Notes: a model not told the origin generated them from the letters alone. Numbered from the stretch's first letter, positions 24,789 to 33,450 are shown. The stretch is 41,622 bases of DNA from Bdellovibrionales bacterium GWA1_52_35 (GCA_001769805.1 MEPO01000011.1:1-41622), one strand, 5' to 3'. Numbers and translations: made by a program.

Positions 24789-26123
24789 ATGAGATTGCAG
24801 AAATATAGGATTTTCGCGGCTTTGATACTGGCAGGACTGCCCGTCTTGACCTACGCCCCGGACTCCCTCGCCGCCCCCCCGGAAGAAACACCGGATTGGT
24901 TCCAGCAGAGCGCTCTTCCGGGACATTCGATCACAATGCTTCCGACGGGTGACCACCTGACCGAAGCCCGTCACGACCTGCTTGAGCGTGCAACCCGGAG
25001 CATCTACATTTCAACTTACATGTTCATTCCTGACGAGGCGGGCCTCGACATTGCCTACCGACTTTGCGCCAAAGCAAAGGAGGGCATTGATGTACGCCTC
25101 TATGCCGACAGTTATGGGTCCAAGCCCCTGAAGAAGCGCAAATATGTCGAATGGCTTCAACGCTGTGGTGTACGCGTCCTGTTTTTCAATCCTCCACGCT
25201 GGGGAGTGCTGGATCTCATGCAGGTGATGCATGAGAAGCTTTTCATCGTGGACGGAACGCACGTTCTTGTCGGCGGGAACGGGTATGATAACCGCTATCG
25301 AAGGGCTTCTCGCAATTCCAAAATCTGGCATGACATCGAATTCAAAGTAGCGGGTCCGGTGGCCTGCTGGTACCACTATCAATTCATCGAAACCTGGAAA
25401 CAGGGAACCGAGCGGACCATTATCGCGGAAACCAGTATCTCAGAATCCACCAGTTCAGAAGCACCCAGTTCTCCAAAACCTGCTTTTACGCCTGAAGAGT
25501 TGAGCCGCTTTTTTGGGATCGATCAGTTTACGAGCTGTGAACCTGTTGTTTCCGGTACTTCAAATATTGCGCCCTTTTACGGCAGCCCCATGTTTTCCAA
25601 AGAGCGCCCGCTCCTGAAAGCCCACCTGAATGCCTTGAAAGCCAGCAAGAGGCGCGTGGTTTTCTACTCTCCCTATTTCATTCCACATGAAGACTTCGCA
25701 GCAGCATTACTCGCCGCCAGGAAACGCGGCGTTGAAGTCCTGATCATCACCAATTCTCCTGAATCTTCAGATGAGAAAGCGGCGATCACCCTCGGGATGA
25801 TGTACAAGGTCCGACGGCTGATGCGCGCCGGAGTGAAGATTTACCTATGGCAGGAACCTTCCACCATGCACCGGAAGGGCGGAATATACGACGATCGCTG
25901 GGCTTATTTCGGCAGCGACAACCTGGATCGGCGTGCGCAGGAGTATTCCACCGAAACCATTGCCTTCACCGATGACGAACATGTCTTACAACAGCTGCAC
26001 GCGGAGTATGAGCAGGATCTCCTGCTCAGCATTCCGATGACCCGGGAGTTCATGCAGAAGTTCGCCCTGGAGGCACCGCTGCTGACGCGCTGGGCGGCGC
26101 GAATATTATTAAAGTACATGTAA
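24789..26123 (+). CDS. Exported phospholipase D/cardiolipin synthase-type protein
   Basis: I start at the ATG at 24789 because GGAGACCGG lies directly before it and the product then begins with a signal peptide (MRLQKYRIFAALILAGL, cleaved near SLAAPP). Of about 444 residues, two PLD motifs are present: HEKLFIVD with GGNGYDNRY, and HRKGGIYD with GSDNLDRR, giving the two HxK(x)4D catalytic sites of the superfamily. This layout is usual for cardiolipin synthases, but those are normally membrane proteins without cleaved signals, so an exported phospholipase or nuclease is also possible. A linker of about 50 residues, rich in Ser and Thr, lies near residues 190-240. It appears in an operon with the phytochelatin-synthase-like gene 12 bp downstream. 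Confidence 0.85.
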   Translation: MRLQKYRIFAALILAGLPVLTYAPDSLAAPPEETPDWFQQSALPGHSITMLPTGDHLTEARHDLLERATRSIYISTYMFIPDEAGLDIAYRLCAKAKEGIDVRLYADSYGSKPLKKRKYVEWLQRCGVRVLFFNPPRWGVLDLMQVMHEKLFIVDGTHVLVGGNGYDNRYRRASRNSKIWHDIEFKVAGPVACWYHYQFIETWKQGTERTIIAETSISESTSSEAPSSPKPAFTPEELSRFFGIDQFTSCEPVVSGTSNIAPFYGSPMFSKERPLLKAHLNALKASKRRVVFYSPYFIPHEDFAAALLAARKRGVEVLIITNSPESSDEKAAITLGMMYKVRRLMRAGVKIYLWQEPSTMHRKGGIYDDRWAYFGSDNLDRRAQEYSTETIAFTDDEHVLQQLHAEYEQDLLLSIPMTREFMQKFALEAPLLTRWAARILLKYM

Positions 26124-26135
26124 ACCGAGGAGCTT

Positions 26136-26939
26136 ATGCAACGTTCGAAATTATTCATTATCACAGTACTCGTACTCACCGGGTTTGGACAATCCGCGAG
26201 CGCGCTCTCTAAAAAGAAGCTTGCGGTTGACCAGCTTCACCACACACTCGCGGCTCCCCTGAAATTAAAATACGGTAAGCATGCGAAGCCCCTCGCCCTA
26301 TCCCACGAATATTTTCTTTCCCACCCGGCGCCGGATTTCTGGGCTCTTTCCCCGTATTATGCAGGCCAGCAAACCGATTCATCCTGCTCTGCAGCCTCCG
26401 CGGTCATGGTACTCAATGCCGTACGGCGGGAAATGAATCTCCTTGCCACGGACGAACTGATCACCGAAGCCGCCCTCCTCAAACACCCGGAACTCAGTGC
26501 CTGGAAGCAAGCCGTTGGACCCGGTGGAAGCGGCGTGACCCTCGATCAGTTGAAAAGCTATTTTTCTGCAGCCCTCAAAGCCTACAGTATTGAAAATTTT
26601 GAGCTTGAGGTTTTCCATGTGAATGACCAGACACCCAAAGCGCTCAAGGCCCTGCGCAGCGCTCTGGTTCAGAATGAAAAAAGAGGTTTGGATTTCATCA
26701 TCGCGAATTTTCTGCAAGGAACCCTCACCGGCGATGCCGCCATAGGACACATGGCACCTGTTGGGGCTTATGATGCTGCAAAAAAGCGGGTTTTGATCAT
26801 GGACCCTGACCGCAGGTGGTATGAGCCGTACTGGGTGCCGGAGAATGTCTTTCTCGCGGGAATGGCCACCCGAGACCCGGTTTCGGGCTTCACCCGTGGC
26901 TTTCTGCGGGTTCGCCTTTCAAAAAAGAAGTTGAAATAA
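26136..26939 (+). CDS. Periplasmic phytochelatin-synthase-like protein
   Basis: The 267-residue product has a signal peptide (QRSKLFIITVLVLTGFG, cleaved near SASA) and a phytochelatin synthase catalytic domain of the papain-like clan. The nucleophile Cys84 lies in QTDSSCSAASAVMVLNA, the catalytic His205 in GHMAPVGAY and the Asp223 in VLIMDPDR. Bacterial members of this size lack the plant C-terminal metal-sensing part and mostly remove glycine from glutathione, giving gamma-glutamylcysteine. GAGGAG precedes the ATG at a good distance. A periplasmic location is unusual for the family and suggests an external glutathione-like peptide as substrate. The 3' end overlaps the convergent CoA-binding gene by 50 bp. 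Confidence 0.85.
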   Translation: MQRSKLFIITVLVLTGFGQSASALSKKKLAVDQLHHTLAAPLKLKYGKHAKPLALSHEYFLSHPAPDFWALSPYYAGQQTDSSCSAASAVMVLNAVRREMNLLATDELITEAALLKHPELSAWKQAVGPGGSGVTLDQLKSYFSAALKAYSIENFELEVFHVNDQTPKALKALRSALVQNEKRGLDFIIANFLQGTLTGDAAIGHMAPVGAYDAAKKRVLIMDPDRRWYEPYWVPENVFLAGMATRDPVSGFTRGFLRVRLSKKKLK

Positions 26940-27354
26940 GTCTTTCACGCTCAGTCATAATACAGCGATCCGAAACCACTGTTATCCCTGCGGCGGCCGC
27001 CTGCTTTTCAGCATCCGGATGAGTAATACCTTCTTGTAGCCAAAGGACTTTGGGTCTTTTCTCAGGAGGAAGAGCCAAAATAGACTCGACCAGTGCGGGG
27101 ATGTACTCGGGGGATCGGAATACATCGACGATTTCGAGTGGCACGGGGACTTGGCCCAGACTCGCATAGACCGAGACACCTGCCGCCTGCACGACCCCCG
27201 GATTGACTCCCACGACTTCATAATCGTGGTCTGCCAGGTACCGGGCGATTTCAAAGCTCGGCCTGTCCGTTTTGGTACTCAGACCAACGACGACAACGTT
27301 CTTGTATTTGGTTAGCAGATCTTTGATTTCAGCGTCGGTTGGTTTCATGCTCAT
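26890..27354 (-). CDS. CoA-binding-domain protein (YccU-like)
   Basis: The product, about 154 residues from the ATG at 27354, is a single Rossmann-fold CoA-binding domain: the nucleotide-binding strand VVVVGLSTKTDRPSFEIARYL (near residues 20-39), the VNPGV turn, and the conserved IVDVFRSPEYIPALV and LWLQEGI segments. The YccU group usually has 130-150 residues. Its start lies inside the 3' end of lhgO (about 26 bp overlap), which suggests coupled translation in one operon. The cellular role of YccU proteins is unknown. The longer frame upstream (to 27393) lacks a natural start. Confidence 0.85.
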   Translation of the reverse strand: MSMKPTDAEIKDLLTKYKNVVVVGLSTKTDRPSFEIARYLADHDYEVVGVNPGVVQAAGVSVYASLGQVPVPLEIVDVFRSPEYIPALVESILALPPEKRPKVLWLQEGITHPDAEKQAAAAGITVVSDRCIMTERERLISTSFLKGEPAESHG

Positions 27355-28588
27355 GACTACTTTGCACAGCTTGTTCCGCGATCCACTTTCCAATTTCGAG
27401 CGAACAGGTCGCCGCAGGCGAAGGGGCGTTCAAGACGTGTATAGCGAAATGAGCTTTCTCAATCAGGAAATCATCGACCAGGCTGCCGTCGGGTTTGAGG
27501 GCTTGGGCCCGCACCCCCGCCTGGCTGCGTACAATATCGACGTTCGTTAACGAGGGAATGAGTCGCTGCAGACTTTGCAGGAATGCCGGACGACGAAGCG
27601 AGCGCATGATTTCCTTCGTGCCTTCGCCCAAGTTTCTCGAAGCCAGCCTCCAGAAACCGGGAAAGGTGAAGACATCAAATAGATCCCGGACGCTGAATTC
27701 CGACCAGCAGTAGCCCTCACGCCTGAGTGCCAGTACAGCATTGGGCCCGGCGTGAACGGAACCATCGATCATGCGGGTGAAGTGGACACCCAGAAACGGA
27801 AAGGCGGGGTTCGGAGTCGGGTAAATCAGGTTTTTGACCATGCCCCGTTTTGCTTTTGCAAGTTCGTAGTACTCACCCCGGAAAGGAACAATTCTGGCCT
27901 GCGGCTTAAGCCCCGCCAGTCGCGCGATGCGATCACTGTGAAGGCCCGCGCAGTTGATGAGGACACGGGTCTTGTACGTTGGCTGAGAGAAGTCCCGGCT
28001 GAGTTCGGGATCCCGCTCCTGGTCCGTTTCGATCGCGTATCGGAAGCCCGCCATGACGCTCTGGATTTTGCGCACCTGGGTGCCCAAGATGACTTCACCT
28101 CCAGCGGCGCGGATGAGCTCGGCGTATTTTTCAGAAATTTTGCGGTAATCCGTGATTCCGGTTTCAGGCACCCGGAGACCGGCCAGGCACTGCACGTGCG
28201 GCTCGATGGCCCGGACCTGCTCGGGCGTGAGTTTTTCGACCGCCAGGCCGTGCTGCAAGCCTCGCTCATAGAGGGCGTCGAGTCTGGGTATTTCGTTTTT
28301 TTCAGTGGCGACGATGACTTTGCCGCAGAGGTCGTAGGGGATCTGATGCTCCCGGCAGAATTCAACGATGGAAGCCCTGCCTTTTTTACAGAACTCTGCC
28401 TTGAAACTCCCCGGCTTGTAATAAATTCCGCTGTGGATGACACCGCTATTGCGGCCGGTCTGATGCTGAGCCAAGCTTTTCTCTTTTTCGAGCACCAGAA
28501 TTTTCTTACCCGGTTGCGCCCGAACCAACTCATACGCCGTCGCCAACCCGACAATGCCCCCGCCGATGATCGTGTAATCGTAGGTCAT
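27329..28588 (-). CDS. lhgO: L-2-hydroxyglutarate oxidase
   Basis: The 419-residue FAD-dependent enzyme of the DAO/LhgO family oxidises L-2-hydroxyglutarate to 2-oxoglutarate. The FAD motif GGGIVGLATAYE is at residues 9-20, and the LhgO-type SGVIHSGIYYKPGSFKA segment (48-64) and CGKVIVATE (88-96) are diagnostic. The length matches the family. GGAG lies close to the ATG. It is the first gene of an operon with the CoA-binding gene. The C-terminal half ends in a normal family-type end (HVLNAPSPAATCSLEIGKWIAEQ). It is probably a metabolite-repair enzyme at the membrane; electrons would go to quinone. Confidence 0.92.
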   Translation of the reverse strand: MTYDYTIIGGGIVGLATAYELVRAQPGKKILVLEKEKSLAQHQTGRNSGVIHSGIYYKPGSFKAEFCKKGRASIVEFCREHQIPYDLCGKVIVATEKNEIPRLDALYERGLQHGLAVEKLTPEQVRAIEPHVQCLAGLRVPETGITDYRKISEKYAELIRAAGGEVILGTQVRKIQSVMAGFRYAIETDQERDPELSRDFSQPTYKTRVLINCAGLHSDRIARLAGLKPQARIVPFRGEYYELAKAKRGMVKNLIYPTPNPAFPFLGVHFTRMIDGSVHAGPNAVLALRREGYCWSEFSVRDLFDVFTFPGFWRLASRNLGEGTKEIMRSLRRPAFLQSLQRLIPSLTNVDIVRSQAGVRAQALKPDGSLVDDFLIEKAHFAIHVLNAPSPAATCSLEIGKWIAEQAVQSSHEHETNRR

Positions 28589-28734
28589 GGCTCCGACTCT
28601 ATTCCATGATGAGTCCCTGCAGCAATGATCCAGAGGCCTTGAAATGCTAAGAAATTATGCCATCAGGTCAAAGCCGTCCCATGACATTACAATTTCTTTA
28701 CATGAACTCCATTTTTTGTTACATTTAATTATCC

Positions 28735-29901
28735 ATGGTTAAACGTCTAATTTCACTAAACAAAAACACTTCATCACTCTGGCTTGGCCCCCGCCAAAGC
28801 GGCAAATCCACACTGATTCGACAGGGTTTAGCCGGTGAGAACCACTGGGAAGTCAACCTCCTGGAGTCAGACACTTACGCGAGATATCTGAAGGACCCAG
28901 CACAGTTTCGAAAAGATGCGGAATATCAGATCACTGCAAAGCAGGTGAAGTTCGTTTTCATTGACGAGATTCAAAAAATCCCGGCCCTCACGAACGAAGT
29001 CCATCATCTGATTGAGAAGCATCATACCCGGTTCATTCTTTCGGGCTCCAGCGCCCGAAAGCTCAAGCGAGGAAACACGAACCTTCTGGGAGGTCGCGCG
29101 ATTACTCAGTACCTCTTTCCACTCACGAGCGAAGAACTGGGTGAGAAGTTTAAATTGGAAGATGTCCTGCAGCACGGTTCGCTGGCGGGAATGGCCTTTG
29201 ATCCGGCCGACCTCCGGGTCCAAAAGCTGCGCGCCTATGTGGATACCTACCTGAAGGAAGAAATTGCCCAAGAAGGGCACGTCAGGAATTTCGACGTTTT
29301 CCTTCGTTTTCTGGATGTGGCCGCCGCACACGCAGGTGACATTCTCAATTGTGCAAATATCGCCAGAGAAGCCGGAACCAGTCTGAAGACCATTCAGAAT
29401 TATTTTTCAATCCTGTGCGAAACTCTTCTCGCGTTCGAACTGCCCGCCTGGGATAAAAGCGTGCGCCGTCAGCTCTCCAAGCATGCCAAGCTGTACTTTT
29501 CGGACAACGGCATCAGCAACGCGATCACCCGTCAGCTTCGCGACCCTCCCACACCGCAACAGCGCGGCTACTGGTTTGAACAATGGCTGATCAATGAAGT
29601 ACGGGCCCGTCTGTCATATCAGGGGTCCGAATCACTCCTGTACTTTTGGCGGACCGAGCGTGGCGAATTCGAAGTCGATTTGATCATCGCCAAACAGCGG
29701 ACCCCAGCCGTTGCCATCGAGATCAAAGGCAAGAAGCGCATTCAGGCAGCTGATTTGTCCGGGCTTCTTGAATTCCGGAAAGAACATCCCACTTGCAAAC
29801 TTTTTTGTGTCTCTGAAACCGAAGTCCCTTACGCAGAGGGACCCGTCACGGTTATTCCTGCACAGCAATTTCTGGCGGAAATCAAGGCTATGGGGATATA
29901 A
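28735..29901 (+). CDS. AAA ATPase of the DUF4143 type
   Basis: The 388-residue protein has an N-terminal AAA_14 ATPase (Walker A GPRQSGKST at 18-26, Walker B KFVFIDEIQ at about 72-80, ILSGSSARKLK as sensor) and a C-terminal DUF4143 domain with a restriction-endonuclease-like end (EFEVDLII, then AIEIKGKK near 330). Function of this abundant family is not established; it often occurs in multiple copies per genome and its expression may be regulated by its own promoter. A TTTAAT-like -10 lies about five bases from the ATG, so the message may be leaderless. A flippase gene begins seven bases after the stop, forming a likely operon. Two more loci of this type lie within 6 kb. Confidence 0.88.
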   Translation: MVKRLISLNKNTSSLWLGPRQSGKSTLIRQGLAGENHWEVNLLESDTYARYLKDPAQFRKDAEYQITAKQVKFVFIDEIQKIPALTNEVHHLIEKHHTRFILSGSSARKLKRGNTNLLGGRAITQYLFPLTSEELGEKFKLEDVLQHGSLAGMAFDPADLRVQKLRAYVDTYLKEEIAQEGHVRNFDVFLRFLDVAAAHAGDILNCANIAREAGTSLKTIQNYFSILCETLLAFELPAWDKSVRRQLSKHAKLYFSDNGISNAITRQLRDPPTPQQRGYWFEQWLINEVRARLSYQGSESLLYFWRTERGEFEVDLIIAKQRTPAVAIEIKGKKRIQAADLSGLLEFRKEHPTCKLFCVSETEVPYAEGPVTVIPAQQFLAEIKAMGI

Positions 29902-29907
29902 GATCAT

Positions 29908-31218
29908 ATGTTCCGCTCTCAATGGTGGAAGCACGGCTTCCTGAATCTTCTGGAACACGGAATCACCCGTGCCGGCGACGCGCTGGCCTCACTCCTTCTC
30001 ATCTGGGTGCTTGCGCCCGAAGTTTTTGCCCGCTTGGCTTTGGCTCAGGCCTGGATTGCGCCACTTCTGTTTTTCTTTGTCGCACCCGAGGTGGTCTTGT
30101 ACCGCGAGTATGCGAGTTGGCGCGCCGAAGGTCGGCAGGTATTCGGCAAGCGGCTTTATGCGCTCCGGATTTTTGGTTATTGGAAAATTCCCGCAGCCAT
30201 ACTTCTCTCCTTGGCGATTTCGCTTCTCATGCCTGCAACTGCGGAGAGTACGCAAGGTGATACCTTCTGGTCATTGCTCTGGGCATTTTCGCTGGCTCTC
30301 GGGCCACAGGTTTCGGGAGCGGACCGTGAATTCCTGAGGCTGGATCTCAAACTGGGCGCCCTCAACGTTCTCACGCTTCTTCAGAAGTTTGGGCTTCTGG
30401 GGGGCACGATTGCAGCGGTCCTGCTTTTCCCTGGCAACACGATGGTTCTCGCCCTCACGACTTCCACCGTAATCGCAACGGCTACGTTACTGGCGAAGTT
30501 CCTGGCAGGCAGCGCGCTGAAGGATATCCCGCAAGCAGAGGTCCCCCACGCCCTTCCGAGTGCGATTGCGACCCTGCGCTACTCCCTGACGTCATTTTCG
30601 CTCTGGAGCCATGTTCAGGGCGTACTGTATGGCTGGGTGCAGACGATGGATCTTTTTGTGCTCGGCCTGGGCGGCCTGCTTGGCGGCGCGGCCGTGATTC
30701 CGGCGGCAACACTCGGCTTGTATGCGACAGTTTCAAAGCTCACGGGTTTTGCTTTCGCCTTGCCCCAGGCGCTGGGTAATCTTTTTTCGCTTTGGCTGGG
30801 ACGCCGCACCTCCGACCCTTCGGAACGCAAACGCGTGTGGAATACGAGCGGTGGGCTATTTTTGATAGGAGTGGCTCAGGCCCTGGTCCTGACGCTTCTG
30901 GCCCCCTTGATTCTGCATTTTCTTTCACGCGGCCGCTTCAGCCCTTCGGATATCGCAGAAATGAGCCACTGGTTTTACTTTAAAATCTGGAGCACCACGG
31001 GCTGGGTGGCGGCTCTGGTGATGATGTCCTGGCTCTTTGCCCGGGGTCATATTCGTGCGGTTCTCTTCCAAATTACCCTACCCTGGGCGGCATTCAGTCT
31101 CCTGGCCTTCACTCTTGCCGCGCGCCTGGGGGGTCCGAGCGCAACGGCGCAGGCCAATGTGCTTTCGGCCGGCGTGCTTTGCGCGCTTTCGATTGGGTTG
31201 TTCTTGCGGAAAAGGTAA
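29908..31218 (+). CDS. Polysaccharide flippase-like membrane protein
   Basis: The 436-residue integral membrane protein has about 12-14 hydrophobic helices and the overall layout of the Wzx/MurJ (MOP/MVF) exporter superfamily, with the N-terminal segment GDALASLLLIWVLAPEVFARLALAQ characteristic of oligosaccharide flippases. It would translocate lipid-linked sugars. The gene follows the ATPase gene by seven bases. The sugar-cluster genes begin only about 3.5 kb later, so a link with them is plausible, though it may be from another cluster. Hydrophobicity blocks recognition of more specific motifs. A 29-bp palindrome begins one base after the stop codon. Confidence 0.8.
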   Translation: MFRSQWWKHGFLNLLEHGITRAGDALASLLLIWVLAPEVFARLALAQAWIAPLLFFFVAPEVVLYREYASWRAEGRQVFGKRLYALRIFGYWKIPAAILLSLAISLLMPATAESTQGDTFWSLLWAFSLALGPQVSGADREFLRLDLKLGALNVLTLLQKFGLLGGTIAAVLLFPGNTMVLALTTSTVIATATLLAKFLAGSALKDIPQAEVPHALPSAIATLRYSLTSFSLWSHVQGVLYGWVQTMDLFVLGLGGLLGGAAVIPAATLGLYATVSKLTGFAFALPQALGNLFSLWLGRRTSDPSERKRVWNTSGGLFLIGVAQALVLTLLAPLILHFLSRGRFSPSDIAEMSHWFYFKIWSTTGWVAALVMMSWLFARGHIRAVLFQITLPWAAFSLLAFTLAARLGGPSATAQANVLSAGVLCALSIGLFLRKR

Positions 31219-31247
31219 GCCGTCATTCTACGCCGTAGAATGACGGC
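31219..31247. repeat. 29-bp near-perfect palindrome
   Basis: GCCGTCATTCTACG-c-CGTAGAATGACGGC has 14-bp arms with a single central base. It follows the flippase stop codon and could form a hairpin in RNA from both strands, but no T run follows on either side. It lies about 65 bp upstream of the GHKL ATPase gene and could be an operator or a bidirectional stop. Its core (TTCTAcgccgTAGAA) resembles the site at 34642. Confidence 0.7.
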
Positions 31248-31313
31248 ATAGTTCCATCTCGTCGAAAGTGCAGTCTGGCAGGATAGGGCATTTCGTTCTA
31301 GAGTTGACTCACT

Positions 31314-33143
31314 ATGGCCAAAAAACTCAAATCAGCCCGGAGCAAGACGACCAAGGAATCCAATTCACGCGGTCAACTTCGAATAGGCGACCATTGGAAC
31401 GCAATTACGATTCTGGCGCTTTCCCAATCGAATCCTCTTAAAGCAATCGCTGAATTCGTGGAAAACAGCATCGATGCCGGATCGACTTGCGTGCATGTTT
31501 TCCGAGGCAAGAAAAACGGAAGTGTTTATCTTCGCATCGTCGACAACGGACGCGGCATTCCTAAAGACGATACGGGGATTCCGGATTTCAAATACGTCGC
31601 TACTCATATCTGCAACTCCATCAAGCGACAACTCAAGGCGCGTGGCGCCCAGGGAATCCAGGGGGAATTCGGCATCGGGCTGCTGAGTTTCTGGACTGTC
31701 GGGGAAACCCTCACGCTGCGCTCCGCGGCCGAGGATGGACATATTCATCAAATGATTCTCCGAAAAGGGCAATCGGGTTATGAAATCTCGCGGAAACGCA
31801 CTCTGTTGGCCCAAGCAGGAACGGAGCTGATCGTGCAACCGCTCCTGCCGGGGTTGCGCCAGATCAGTGGCGATAAACTTCAGTGGTATCTTGGAATCGA
31901 GTTGCGGAATCGACTTCTTGAAAGAGGGGTTGAGGTTCATATTCACGATTTGATTTCAAGAAGCGAGTATCAGGTCGAACCACAACGTTACGAAGGGCGC
32001 AAACTGACGGCCGGACTGCCGCCCGGACTCCGGGCAGAGATTTACCTGGATAAAAGCTCGCCTTCCAGGCGGGTTGCGCTTTTTCGGCAGGGCACACGGG
32101 TTTTTGAAGATATTCAAAGCATATCGGAACTGGACGGCGCCATATGGAATTCCGGTTATTTTTCCGGGTATATTGAATGTCCGGACCTGCAGCTGACGCC
32201 AGGTTCACGCTCAGGGGTGATTCAGGACGAAAAATTTGAGGCACTGCTCAAGGCCATTCATGAACTGGAGAACGCTCTTCGCGCCGAAATTGAACAGCTG
32301 AAAAAAGCCGAAGAGGACCAGACAAGTCGGGCCACCTATGCAACGCTTCATCGCGCTTTTCGTGACGCGATGGAATCTTTGCCTCCGGAAGAATATGACT
32401 GGTTTGATCTTCAGGCCCAGCGAAAAGTAAATCGCTCGGACGAGCGCGCCGAAACCGATAAGCAAGCCTCGGGATCAGTCGAGACCACGGCAGATCAGAC
32501 AGACGGGGCACCCGATTCCCCAGCAGCGCCCGTGCAGCCTGCTTTTTTTGAATTTCCTGGACCGCTCCACACGGCCCGAGTGACTCCGGCGTCGAGCCTG
32601 CTTTCGGTTGCCAAAGAACGCAAATTTCGAGTCGTTGCGCGCGATCGCAAAGGAACACCGGTGAGCGAAGGCCTGCTCTATGATTGGGAAATATCCGAAG
32701 GCCAAGGTTCTCTGGATTCAAAGGATCGCCAGGAGGCGACATTTATTGCCCCCAGCGAGCCCGGAATCACTAAACTCCGCGTAGTCGTCCGCCAGGGGGA
32801 AATCGAAATTCGAGCTGAAGCCACGATCACGGTGACGGACTCACTCGTTTCGCTTCGCGAAGGCCCTGAGGGAAGCCGCAAAGGGCTTCCATCCTTTACC
32901 TATGACCGCGCGCCGGGACAGCTTTGGCGCTCCCGTTATGATTCGGGCAATCATCTGGTCTGCATTAACAGCGGTCACCGGGATTTCCTGTTTGCCTCAA
33001 GCAAACCGCAGCTGAAGCTCAGGTACTTGGTGCGCCTGTTTTCAAAAGAACTGGTATTAAGCAACTTTAGCGGCCTTTCGGCAATGGACCTTCTTGACCG
33101 ACAAATTGAGGTTTCCTTGCGGGCTGAGGAATTTTTGAGATAA
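31314..33143 (+). CDS. GHKL ATPase (MORC/MutL-like) with Ig-like domain
   Basis: The 609-residue protein begins with a Bergerat-fold ATPase: N box IAEFVENSIDAG (45-56), G1 box IVDNGRGIP (75-83), and G2 box GEFGIGLLSFW (117-127). A second, MutL S5-like domain follows to about residue 320, then a charged helical linker (EQLKKAEEDQTSR region). Residues about 430-520 form a beta-sandwich-like (Ig/Big-type) domain (FRVVARDRKGTPVSEGLLYDWEI, ATFIAPSEPGITKL). The last 90 residues are unassigned. Such MORC-type ATPases are linked to chromatin or defence processes in eukaryotes and bacteria. It has no strong ribosome binding site. It lies between DUF4143 loci; its partner is unknown. Confidence 0.83.
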   Translation: MAKKLKSARSKTTKESNSRGQLRIGDHWNAITILALSQSNPLKAIAEFVENSIDAGSTCVHVFRGKKNGSVYLRIVDNGRGIPKDDTGIPDFKYVATHICNSIKRQLKARGAQGIQGEFGIGLLSFWTVGETLTLRSAAEDGHIHQMILRKGQSGYEISRKRTLLAQAGTELIVQPLLPGLRQISGDKLQWYLGIELRNRLLERGVEVHIHDLISRSEYQVEPQRYEGRKLTAGLPPGLRAEIYLDKSSPSRRVALFRQGTRVFEDIQSISELDGAIWNSGYFSGYIECPDLQLTPGSRSGVIQDEKFEALLKAIHELENALRAEIEQLKKAEEDQTSRATYATLHRAFRDAMESLPPEEYDWFDLQAQRKVNRSDERAETDKQASGSVETTADQTDGAPDSPAAPVQPAFFEFPGPLHTARVTPASSLLSVAKERKFRVVARDRKGTPVSEGLLYDWEISEGQGSLDSKDRQEATFIAPSEPGITKLRVVVRQGEIEIRAEATITVTDSLVSLREGPEGSRKGLPSFTYDRAPGQLWRSRYDSGNHLVCINSGHRDFLFASSKPQLKLRYLVRLFSKELVLSNFSGLSAMDLLDRQIEVSLRAEEFLR

Positions 33144-33171
33144 CGCCTAGTTAGCTCCAATTAGCGCGTTA

Positions 33172-33202
33172 ACATGGCATATTTCCGGCAAATTTGCCAT
33201 GT
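33172..33202. promoter_or_regulatory. 31-bp palindrome over the start of the truncated ATPase gene
   Basis: ACATGGCATATTT-ccggc-AAATTTGCCATGT has 13-bp arms with one mismatch, and its right arm contains the ATG of the gene at 33199. This is a likely operator or structured leader that would control the local ATPase gene; the gene is now defective, but the site is intact. Confidence 0.6.
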
Positions 33203-33450
33203 ATGCTATCACGGCTTTTACGCGTCAGAATGATTCGTTTTTTTTGTTTGGTCCTCGTGGCACAGGAAAGTCTACCTGGATCAGGTCGCACTATGCCTCG
33301 GCCCTGAATCTGGATTTCAAGAAAAACACTAAACTTTGTGGCGTCTACTTGGGCAAATCGCCCCTTCGACCCGATTCAAATAGTGCAATAGAAGTTCTAG
33401 ACTGCGCTTCATTCAGCCAAGCCCTCTGGAGCGGCGAACTCATTCAATAG
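33199..33450 (+). pseudogene. DUF4143-type ATPase with large internal deletion
   Basis: This 83-codon frame reads as the first 40 residues of an AAA_14/DUF4143 protein (FFLFGPRGTGKSTWIRSHYASALNLDF, intact Walker A) joined directly to the last 40 (KLCGVYLGKSPLRPD...IEVLDCASFSQALWSGELIQ), which is the usual C-terminal strand and helix of the family. About 300 codons, including Walker B and most of DUF4143, are missing; the junction is near KKNTKLC at about codons 41-46. The frame is preserved, so a short peptide could still be made, but ATPase activity is excluded. The upstream palindrome is unaffected. Confidence 0.7.

Noticed and set aside
27752..28609. 285-codon plus-strand frame
   Set aside because: It mirrors the L-2-hydroxyglutarate oxidase gene on the other strand, which has complete family motifs.
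28690..28745. Palindrome around CCATGG at the start of the 28735 ATPase gene
   Set aside because: Only TTTAA/TTAAA (5 bp) pairs around a common CCATGG; this is too weak to be claimed as an operator like those at 33172 and 34642.
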